NCBI GenBank assembly: GCA_020052895.1
Contig: JAGVOE010000014.1
Span: 1 to 5,890 of the forward strand
Length of the DNA stretch: 5,890 nucleotides
Direction: 5' to 3'
Source of the DNA: Candidatus Woesebacteria bacterium
GTDB taxonomy: Bacteria; Patescibacteriota; Microgenomatia; UBA1400; MFAQ01
Positions 1-5,089 of the stretch are shown piece after piece (the first letter of the stretch is position 1; every line of letters begins with the position of its first letter). The notes below the pieces were generated by a model. It did not search any database and was not told where the DNA came from. It saw nothing but the letters and a program-made list of their open reading frames with translations. A program made the translations under genes and the position numbers.

Positions 1-408
1 CTCCGTGAGTATATTTCCTGTTGGTGTACCTTAGGCGGTGGAAATCTGACGGCATATTGTGTTGGCCGTCATTCCCATATGTATCGCGACTTATTCACTC
101 TGCGTAAGTTTAACGAACATGTAGATGAGTACCTTTGGGTTCAGATACAGTGTTGTGAGGAAGAGATTGCCAATCTTTCCGGCTCGAAGAGCGAAGAATA
201 TATCACCGATCTACTGATAAAGACAAATGCTTTAATTGATCAGTTTTTTGGAGACGATGAGGTCTTGTATGAGAATTACAGATATCGGATGTTTGTTTTC
301 CCAGAGACCAAAAAAATTGTGATTGTTCAGGGTAGTGAGACCAATGTGGATGTCAGAAGCTGGGGGGAGATCTACGGACTTAATGAGAGTAATGAGGACG
401 ACGAATAA
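1..408 (+). CDS. Hypothetical protein, 5' end probably outside the window
   Basis: I do not recognise this protein. The reading frame is open from base 1 to the TAA at 406-408. The first ATG is at 79, giving 109 residues, but the 26 codons before it contain no stop and no other ATG, GTG or TTG, and there is no ribosome binding site before 79. The gene therefore may well begin left of the window. From the ATG the protein is soluble and acidic, with an N-terminal half predicted helical (residues 10-55, with a Cys-Cys pair at 25-26), then an aromatic patch (YENYRYRMFVF), a beta-like stretch ending in IVIVQG, and an acidic tail ESNEDDE. No signal peptide or membrane segment is visible. It is the only + strand gene here and is convergent with the helicase gene. 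That it is coding is fairly likely; its function is unknown. Confidence 0.6.
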   Translation, partial: LREYISCWCTLGGGNLTAYCVGRHSHMYRDLFTLRKFNEHVDEYLWVQIQCCEEEIANLSGSKSEEYITDLLIKTNALIDQFFGDDEVLYENYRYRMFVFPETKKIVIVQGSETNVDVRSWGEIYGLNESNEDDE

Positions 409-411
409 CCT

Positions 412-1710
412 TTAGAGACTGGCCCGCAGGCTTGATAAAAAAGCCAGGACTCGGGGATCTACGATGATACTTTCAGAGTAAAGAGGCCTAAATAGTCTAA
501 GTCCCGCTAGTGAAGTACAGCGGCTGAGGGCCACATAAGTCTGGCCATGAGCAAAGGCACCTCGACCAAAATCGATGGCCACTTTGTCAAAGGTTTTACC
601 TTGACTTTTGTGAATAGTGATCGCCCAAGCGAGTCGGAGAGGCATTTGTTTGAAGCTACCAATGATTTCAGAGTCCAGGGTTTGAGTGCTCTCACGGAAA
701 ACGGTCTTGTATGAAGACCAAGTGACCGGCTCAACCTTTTCCAGCTCACCGCCATCAATTTTGACGTAAACCGAGTCGGCTAGTACTCGAAACAGAGTAC
801 CTAGAGTGCCGTTTATCCAGCGACCTTGAGGATCGTTGTTTAGGAGCATGACTCGGGCCCCGGTTTTGAGAGTGAGACTTTCGGCGGCCGGAAACTGTGA
901 GGAGGAAAAGTTACCGGACCTGACAGCAGTGAAAGTGTGCAGTGGCCCCTCGATCTCTTGGATCTTTAGCTGGTTTAGCTCGTCAGCTTGATGATTGATA
1001 GCGGTCAGGATGATGTAGTTGTCCAGTGCTTCGTCTGCGGTTAGCAGATTTTGGTTCAGAAGTTCAAGGTCACGAGGGGTGGTCTGTTTATTTCGGATTC
1101 GATTGAGTAAAGCGATAAAGTTTTTATCGGTTTGGCGAAAGATGGTGTTCATCTCGATAAGCTTTAGCTGGGGCAACAAACTGTCGAATAAACTTCGGAA
1201 GACTTGAGAAGAAAAAAAGTAAGGAGATTCATAGAGAGCGGCCAGGGCCTCTTTTTCGGAAAAAGTAACCACCGGTGGAAGCTGATGCAGATCTCCAACC
1301 ATGATCAGACGAACCCCACCAAAGGGATGAGCTTTTTGGCGGACAACGCGTAAAAAACAGTCGATGCTGTCGAGTAGATCGGCTCGCACCATGGAGATCT
1401 CGTCGATAACCAAAACTTCCAAAGCCCGAAAGAGCTTGGACTTTTTGGTTTTTTTAGCTTCTTGGGCGGCTTTTTCGGCCGTAATATTGGGGGGAAAGCC
1501 AAAAAAGGAGTGAATGGTCTCCCCTTTGATATTGACCGCGGCGACACCGGTGGGGGCCACGACCGAAATATTTTTGCGGGTAACTTGTCTAAAGTGATCC
1601 AGTAGTGTCGATTTGCCGGTACCGGCGTTGCCGGTGAGAAAAATATTTTCAGAAACATTTTCGAGTAGTTCGAGGATTTTTTGGGATTCTGGGTCTAAGG
1701 AAGTATTCAT
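412..1710 (-). CDS. PIF1-like superfamily 1B DNA helicase (AAA family ATPase)
   Basis: This is an ATP-dependent helicase of the PIF1/RecD-like group, which in known members moves 5' to 3' on single-stranded DNA and unwinds duplexes, forks or G-quadruplexes. The 432-residue protein shows all the core motifs: Walker A GNAGTGKST (27-35), motif Ia VAPTGVAA (51-58), Walker B VIDEIS (101-106), motif III GDLHQLPPV (139-147), FRQTD with the sensor Arg (191-195), HKSQGKTF (367-374) and YVALSRC (392-398). It is a minimal PIF1 core without accessory N- or C-terminal domains. An in-frame ATG 66 bp upstream exists, but it lies inside the metalloprotease gene and would add a non-conserved, Tyr-rich leader, so I chose the ATG at 1710. 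That ATG follows the protease TAA by one base (TAAAATG), without a ribosome binding site, which implies translational coupling. The family assignment is firm; the cellular role is inferred. Confidence 0.95.
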   Translation of the reverse strand: MNTSLDPESQKILELLENVSENIFLTGNAGTGKSTLLDHFRQVTRKNISVVAPTGVAAVNIKGETIHSFFGFPPNITAEKAAQEAKKTKKSKLFRALEVLVIDEISMVRADLLDSIDCFLRVVRQKAHPFGGVRLIMVGDLHQLPPVVTFSEKEALAALYESPYFFSSQVFRSLFDSLLPQLKLIEMNTIFRQTDKNFIALLNRIRNKQTTPRDLELLNQNLLTADEALDNYIILTAINHQADELNQLKIQEIEGPLHTFTAVRSGNFSSSQFPAAESLTLKTGARVMLLNNDPQGRWINGTLGTLFRVLADSVYVKIDGGELEKVEPVTWSSYKTVFRESTQTLDSEIIGSFKQMPLRLAWAITIHKSQGKTFDKVAIDFGRGAFAHGQTYVALSRCTSLAGLRLFRPLYSESIIVDPRVLAFLSSLRASL

Positions 1711-1711
1711 T

Positions 1712-2416
1712 TTATAGTGATAGTAGTAAGTGATGGCGGTGCAACCAGCGGCGGTGTTCTCGAAACTCTGGATCAAACCGAGCTACCAAGGCCCAGAAGC
1801 GCGAGCTATGATTTCTTTGAACCAGGTGACAGACTTCATGAATAACCACATACTCAACCACCTCAGGCGGAGCCATGATGAGCTTGCGATTGAAACAAAG
1901 TCGATTGCTGGGAGAGCAGCTGCCCCAGATCGAGGAAACTTTTTTGATGTCGATACGAGAGTACTCGACTCCTAGCTGAGTGGTGAAGTGGTTAACTTTT
2001 TCGGTAATGACGGCGATGCCGGTTTCCAGATAAAGTCGGAGTATGGCATCCTGAATTTCATTGATACGCTGGGCACCGGTATGACCGTCAAAGAGAGTGA
2101 CTTGTAATTGGTCAGCCGATATCTGGGCCGTGGTTCTCTGAGGGGCACTGGCTTCGGTAATGGTCAGCAGGTACTCTTGGCCAAAGTAGAGATGTTTTTC
2201 TCCAGCAAGATACTGCTTGGCTGGTGCTATGCGAGCTTGGAGTTTTTTTAGGTGCTTTTCTACCCAGGCGGACTTGGCCTCGACAAATTTACGTACCAAA
2301 GTCTCTGGCACCCAAAAAGGCGCCCGGACGATAACCCCCTTTTCCGGATGAATACTTAGCCTAAGGCCAGAGGAAATTTTGGAGGTTCGGAGGAGCTGAT
2401 ATTCAAATTGCGGCAC
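1712..2416 (-). CDS. YgjP-like zinc metalloprotease (M48-type annotation, former DUF45)
   Basis: This 234-residue protein belongs to the YgjP-like metallopeptidase family. It carries the zinc signature HEVCH (193-197) followed by NHS (202-204) and FW (207-208), so the probable ligands are His193, His197 and His203 with Glu194 as the catalytic base, an HExxHx5H pattern shared with SprT/Wss1-type proteases. The conserved stretch before it, SSIWGSC (161-167) and FNRKLIMAPP (175-184), is typical of the family. The N-terminal half is the usual beta-rich region with a helical segment (about 40-65). No signal peptide is present, so it acts in the cytoplasm. The start is GTG at 2416; no in-frame ATG precedes it nearby and there is no ribosome binding site. 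It shares a one-base junction with the helicase gene and starts 22 bp after the membrane-anchored protein gene. The natural substrate is not established for most family members. Length is normal and all catalytic residues are intact. Confidence 0.93.
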   Translation of the reverse strand: MPQFEYQLLRTSKISSGLRLSIHPEKGVIVRAPFWVPETLVRKFVEAKSAWVEKHLKKLQARIAPAKQYLAGEKHLYFGQEYLLTITEASAPQRTTAQISADQLQVTLFDGHTGAQRINEIQDAILRLYLETGIAVITEKVNHFTTQLGVEYSRIDIKKVSSIWGSCSPSNRLCFNRKLIMAPPEVVEYVVIHEVCHLVQRNHSSRFWALVARFDPEFREHRRWLHRHHLLLSL

Positions 2417-2423
2417 GACGTCT

Positions 2424-2429
2424 ATTGTA
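2424..2429 (-). promoter_or_regulatory. Candidate -10 box (TACAAT) for the protease-helicase pair
   Basis: The minus strand reads TACAAT followed by seven bases and the GTG start of the metalloprotease. Transcription would begin at about 2416-2418, so the mRNA would be leaderless or nearly so, which fits the missing ribosome binding site. No convincing -35 hexamer lies 16-18 bp upstream, and the box sits in the 22-bp gap behind the preceding gene, so it could be chance. Confidence 0.35.
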
Positions 2430-2438
2430 AACCAGTTC

Positions 2439-3041
2439 TTAGTCTGCCAGTAGCTCTAGAGAGAAAATTAAGTGATCCGACAAAGAGATTAGGTCTGCCC
2501 CTTGAGGATCCTCGGTTTCATTGATAATAAGCAGATAATGAGATGTTTGCGGGACATAAAAGTAAGTAATCATCCGACCTAGCTCCTCTGAGCTATAAGT
2601 GAGGCCGGTGCGCTGACCAAGGGCGATCGGAGAAAGGGCTCTTAGTAATCTAAAGCGATCCCCTAGCTTCTCCACCTTGGAGTTGATGTCTTGTTCGGCC
2701 ACGGTGTTGATCAGGTCTTGGCTGAGCAGAGGGTGCCGATGAAAAGTGATGATCATAGATAGACGAGATACCTCAAGGGAATCATCGGATAGAGTTTTTA
2801 TCTGAACTCCAGGTGGGTACTTAAAGCTAAAGCCACCTTCCTCGTCGGTATAAGTTTCCCAGGTGAAGTTAGCCGACGAGATGGTAGCCGTGGCGCCAGC
2901 TTCCTCAAGAGCAGAGGCTTGATTTTCGGAATTGGGAGAAATTTTCTCGGAGTTCGGGACAATCGAAAGCCCGTCTTTGGAGGCGGCAATAACGGCATAA
3001 ACAACTGCGGTCAAAGCCAGCAGTGTCACCAGTTTAATCAT
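2439..3041 (-). CDS. Membrane-anchored extracytoplasmic protein with PsbP-like domain
   Basis: A 200-residue protein with a hydrophobic N-terminal segment (about residues 3-20) after a single Lys, which acts as a signal anchor or as a signal peptide with possible cleavage near VIA-AS. There is no lipobox cysteine, so it is not a lipoprotein. A Ser/Asn/Glu/Ala-rich linker (about 21-58) leads to a globular beta-rich domain. That domain opens with WETYTDEEGGFSFKYPPG (61-78), the kind of 'Y.D...GFSFKYP' opening seen in PsbP-like and related extracytoplasmic domains that are frequent in Patescibacteria; the assignment rests on this motif and the overall pattern only. No catalytic motif is visible. 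The ATG at 3041 lacks a ribosome binding site. The gene lies between the MFS transporter (37-bp gap) and the metalloprotease (22-bp gap). Role unknown; binding of a surface ligand or a sensing function is possible. Confidence 0.8.
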   Translation of the reverse strand: MIKLVTLLALTAVVYAVIAASKDGLSIVPNSEKISPNSENQASALEEAGATATISSANFTWETYTDEEGGFSFKYPPGVQIKTLSDDSLEVSRLSMIITFHRHPLLSQDLINTVAEQDINSKVEKLGDRFRLLRALSPIALGQRTGLTYSSEELGRMITYFYVPQTSHYLLIINETEDPQGADLISLSDHLIFSLELLAD

Positions 3042-3061
3042 ACGGCTTATTACTTAGCCTA

Positions 3062-3070
3062 ATTGTAGCA
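3062..3070 (-). promoter_or_regulatory. Candidate extended -10 promoter (TGCTACAAT)
   Basis: The minus strand carries TGCTACAAT, an extended -10 element (TGn plus TACAAT, one mismatch to TATAAT), in the 37-bp gap after the MFS stop codon. Transcription would start near 3055, giving a leader of about 14 bases before the ATG at 3041. No good -35 is present, which an extended -10 can tolerate. Confidence 0.5.
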
Positions 3071-3078
3071 CCGGTCCA

Positions 3079-4290
3079 CTAGCTCTTGGGGGGAAGCTCA
3101 AGCAAGATATCTTTTTGTTGCAGGCGGAAAAAAATCAAGGTGAGAGCGCTTAAAAAGACTGGTACTAAGAGGACGACCCGCCAGCTAAAAGATGCCAAAT
3201 ATCCACAAAATAAAAGAATAGGAATATCCAACAAACTTTTGAGAAAGCCAATGGCGGAGCCGGTAGTAGCTCGGTTCTGAGACTTTAGCCGCCATTGAAT
3301 TTGTTGGGTAAAAAAGGGTTCTCTAATAACTCCAGTAATCACCAAAAATATGGTCAGGAAAAAAGACAGCCACTTATTTTGAGAAACGGCAAATATTAGA
3401 CTACCAACCAAAGTTATCCAAACTGGAAGATCAAAAATAAGTCTTTGATCAAACTTTTTAAATAGGTACTCGGTTTTTGAAAAAACTAAAATACTTATAG
3501 AGTTAAAGACTGGATAAAGCACTCCCAGCATGAAGACGGATAGCCCCATGTCGAGCAAAGGTTTTTGGTATGTTTTCCAAAATACAAAACTAGCGATAAA
3601 GATGAGCGTTTTGTTTAAGGTAATCTTTTTTAGTATGCTGGATCTCAGAAGTATAGAGAAGCTGTCTTTAAGGTGCCGAAGACGCGAGGTAACCACCTCA
3701 AGATGTTTTTGAGGCTCGATCATCAGACCAGCAAAAAGGAAAGCTATGACGGAACCGATAAGATTGATAGACAAAATAATATTAAACTGAAGATCGGAGA
3801 GAGAGTGGGCAATGAGGACACCGATTAAGGGAGTCAGGAGTTTGGAAGCTTTGGTGGAAATGGCATACTTGCCTGAAGTCTTTAAGACAACACCTTCCTG
3901 CTTCATCTCTTTGAGGGTTTCGTAAAGAAAGGCGTCTTCGACGCCCGAGAAAAAGGAGAAGGATAGAGACAAGATAAAAGTATTGAGGAAAAAGGAGACA
4001 AAGTTAAAGCAAAAGAAGAGACTGAGATTGGCCAGAATGTTGACCGCCACACCAAGAACAATGGTTTTTTTCTTCCCCCATCGGTCTGCCAAGAAGCTGG
4101 TGGGAATGTCGAAGATCAAGGAGGCTAAGGACCAAGCAATACCGAGATAAAAGATTTCCGGAAAAGTAAGCCCTCGATGTAAGTAAAAAAGCTGAATAAT
4201 GGCTTGCATGGCATTCAGCTCCACAAAGAAGCGACACCAGAACAGGAGAAACTTGTTTCGTTTTAGCAGTTTGAACCTTCTCGACTCCAT
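3079..4290 (-). CDS. MFS transporter, 12 transmembrane helices
   Basis: A 403-residue integral membrane protein of the major facilitator superfamily, probably a proton-driven exporter of the drug-efflux type, though the substrate cannot be read from the sequence. I count about twelve hydrophobic segments: roughly 13-37, 44-66, 76-96, 97-120, 150-166, 169-190, 227-246, 248-270, 283-303, 307-325, 344-366 and 370-389. The loop between helices 2 and 3 carries the MFS motif A remnant ADRWGKKK (68-75), preceded by DIPTSFL as in DHA-type efflux proteins. Helix 4 ends in SGVEDAFLYETLKE (115-128), which resembles the 'SG..ea.lyd.l' pattern of these exporters. A basic central loop (about 191-225) separates the two halves. 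Length is normal for the family. A consensus TATAAT lies six bases before the ATG. The gene is more AT-rich than the helicase gene: a 60-base sample at 3301-3360 has 21 G+C, against 34 in 1501-1560. Family certain, substrate unknown. Confidence 0.93.
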   Translation of the reverse strand: MESRRFKLLKRNKFLLFWCRFFVELNAMQAIIQLFYLHRGLTFPEIFYLGIAWSLASLIFDIPTSFLADRWGKKKTIVLGVAVNILANLSLFFCFNFVSFFLNTFILSLSFSFFSGVEDAFLYETLKEMKQEGVVLKTSGKYAISTKASKLLTPLIGVLIAHSLSDLQFNIILSINLIGSVIAFLFAGLMIEPQKHLEVVTSRLRHLKDSFSILLRSSILKKITLNKTLIFIASFVFWKTYQKPLLDMGLSVFMLGVLYPVFNSISILVFSKTEYLFKKFDQRLIFDLPVWITLVGSLIFAVSQNKWLSFFLTIFLVITGVIREPFFTQQIQWRLKSQNRATTGSAIGFLKSLLDIPILLFCGYLASFSWRVVLLVPVFLSALTLIFFRLQQKDILLELPPKS

Positions 4291-4296
4291 CGGGTA

Positions 4297-4302
4297 ATTA
4301 TA
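4297..4302 (-). promoter_or_regulatory. Consensus -10 box (TATAAT) giving a leaderless MFS mRNA
   Basis: The minus strand reads TATAAT, then TACCCG, then the ATG of the transporter. With the usual 6-8 bases between the -10 box and +1, transcription would start at 4289-4291, that is on the start codon itself. The best -35 candidate is TTCAGA (4322-4327), four of six matches with a long 19-bp spacer, so the -35 is weak. Confidence 0.6.
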
Positions 4303-4328
4303 GTCTCAGGACCATCAATTTTCTGAAT

Positions 4329-4357
4329 CCAGGTACTTGACTCTTAGATTCACCTGG
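4329..4357. repeat. Intergenic inverted repeat upstream of the MFS gene
   Basis: CCAGGT (4329-4334) and ACCTGG (4352-4357) form a 6-bp inverted repeat around a 17-base loop, and a second pair GAATC (4325-4329) / GATTC (4347-4351) interlocks with it. No T-run follows on either strand, so it is a poor terminator. Its place just upstream of the TATAAT box would suit a regulator site for the transporter, but it may be chance in a 75-bp gap. Confidence 0.3.
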
Positions 4358-4365
4358 CTTCGCCA

Positions 4366-4668
4366 CTAGACGTTTCTGTGTAGGGGAACTCCTTTGGGAA
4401 GCTCGCCTCTTAGCATTCTTTCTTGATCGTCTCTGGGCCAGTCTTCGAGCTGAACGCCACCCCTTTCGGTAATCGGTGATATCTTTTCTAACTGCTCAAG
4501 ATCACGTATCAGAACAGCCGCTTGAGTTGCCGATAGTTCCAAAAAATCCTCAATGGCGATACCGACTGGTGGAGAAGCTAGTTCAAGAGATACATCAATT
4601 TGGCGTAGTTTTGCTCCAAGGATATCTTTTGGATGGGTGAGGCTAAACATAGTTTCCTTGACGTTCAT
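4366..4668 (-). CDS. Small hypothetical protein, possible winged-helix fold
   Basis: A 100-residue protein I do not recognise. It has no signal peptide or membrane segment. The middle, LELSATQAAVLIRDLEQLEK (43-62) followed by ISPITERGGVQL (63-74), resembles a helix-turn-helix plus wing of small MarR-like regulators: helix, turn at SAT, a second helix with Arg55 and Leu57, then a short hairpin with a Gly-Gly turn. This is pattern reading only. The tail is charged, with the stretch RDDQERMLRGELPKGVP (79-95). The ATG at 4668 has no ribosome binding site and overlaps the TGA of an eight-codon frame as ATGA. A perfect 19-bp palindrome over a promoter-like box lies 27 bp upstream, which would fit self-regulation. 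It is transcribed in the same direction as the 112-residue gene (52-bp gap). A real gene is likely; a DNA-binding function is speculative. Confidence 0.65.
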   Translation of the reverse strand: MNVKETMFSLTHPKDILGAKLRQIDVSLELASPPVGIAIEDFLELSATQAAVLIRDLEQLEKISPITERGGVQLEDWPRDDQERMLRGELPKGVPLHRNV

Positions 4669-4691
4669 AATTTATTTTCGGTCATATTCAT
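4665..4691 (-). CDS. Possible eight-codon upstream ORF (MNMTENKL)
   Basis: Starting at an ATG six or so bases after the predicted transcription start, this frame encodes MNMTENKL and ends in TGA at 4665-4667, overlapping the ATG of the 100-residue gene as ATGA. This could be a leader peptide that hands ribosomes to the main gene, compensating for the missing ribosome binding site. Equally, frames this short arise by chance in AT-rich DNA. Confidence 0.2.
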   Translation of the reverse strand: MNMTENKL

Positions 4692-4694
4692 TTA

Positions 4695-4713
4695 GTGATA
4701 CAGATTGTATCAC
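4695..4713 (-). promoter_or_regulatory. Perfect palindromic operator overlapping an extended -10 box
   Basis: GTGATACA (4695-4702) and TGTATCAC (4706-4713) are perfect inverted arms of 8 bp around a 3-base centre. On the minus strand the left arm and centre spell TGATACAAT, an extended -10 (TGn plus TACAAT at 4704-4709), so a dimeric repressor bound here would block the promoter of the 100-residue gene. Predicted transcription start is near 4697. There is no T-run after the palindrome on either strand, so it is not a rho-independent terminator of the gene ending at 4721. A good -35 is not visible. Confidence 0.6.
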
Positions 4714-4720
4714 CTACCCT

Positions 4721-5059
4721 TCATAAATCTCCATTTTCTTGCTTAGCTAAAATCTGTTTGCCTGGCTCTTTGAGAGCCTCATCTCTTATATGATCTATCC
4801 AGTAGGCTTGAACCGCCTCCTTGCCGTCGGAGCTCAGATTAACAAGTTCTTTGACCACGGTCAAAATAGCCTGTTTGGTGTTTTCGTCACCTGTTTCGTA
4901 AGCTTTTCTAAGCAGCCAAAAGGTACTATCCCCAAGCTTCATTTTTCCATCTTTAACTTTCTTGCCGATCTCAGCAATCAGATATGCTTTAGCGACTTCG
5001 GTGGTTGAAACAGAGACCTTTTCACTTTCTGTTAGTTTCTGAGTGGTTTTTTCTGTCAT
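4721..5059 (-). CDS. Small hypothetical helical protein
   Basis: A 112-residue, highly charged soluble protein that I do not recognise. It opens with a Thr/Ser/Glu/Lys-rich, probably disordered segment (1-20), followed by a predicted all-helical body: about 20-40, a second helix around FWLLRKAYE (47-55), a third with KQAILTVVKELVNL (62-75), and a fourth with AVQAYWIDHIRDEALK (82-97). The spacing of short helices resembles a small helical-repeat or adaptor-like domain, but no known motif is visible. There is no membrane segment or signal peptide. The ATG at 5059 lies 30 bp downstream of the BRO-N gene stop and has no ribosome binding site, so the two genes may be co-transcribed. Composition and position suggest a module accompanying the BRO-N gene; function unknown. 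Confidence 0.7.
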   Translation of the reverse strand: MTEKTTQKLTESEKVSVSTTEVAKAYLIAEIGKKVKDGKMKLGDSTFWLLRKAYETGDENTKQAILTVVKELVNLSSDGKEAVQAYWIDHIRDEALKEPGKQILAKQENGDL

Positions 5060-5089
5060 ATTTGGAGTGGTTTGTAGAATAAAAAATCC

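Noticed and set aside
1420..1480. Lys/Ala-rich run in the helicase between motif Ia and Walker B as an odd insertion
   Set aside because: PIF1-like helicases usually have a variable basic stretch at this place, so it is not unusual.
1305..1658. 117-codon minus-strand frame inside the helicase gene
   Set aside because: It is an out-of-frame shadow of the helicase motif region; Pro/Lys/Ser-rich with no family features.
1711..1776. Longer helicase start at 1776 (22 extra residues)
   Set aside because: The extra part lies wholly inside the metalloprotease gene, reads as an out-of-frame copy of it, and the ATG at 1710 sits perfectly after the protease stop.
3004..3041. Lipoprotein signal peptide on the PsbP-like protein
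   Set aside because: There is no cysteine at or near the end of the hydrophobic segment, so a lipobox is excluded.
4329..4357. Rho-independent terminator between the 100-residue gene and the MFS gene
   Set aside because: The stem is only 6 bp with a 17-base loop and no T-run follows on the minus strand.
4695..4713. Terminator of the 112-residue gene
   Set aside because: The palindrome is A/T-rich and followed by TAAATGAATATG rather than a T-run; the promoter-operator reading fits better.
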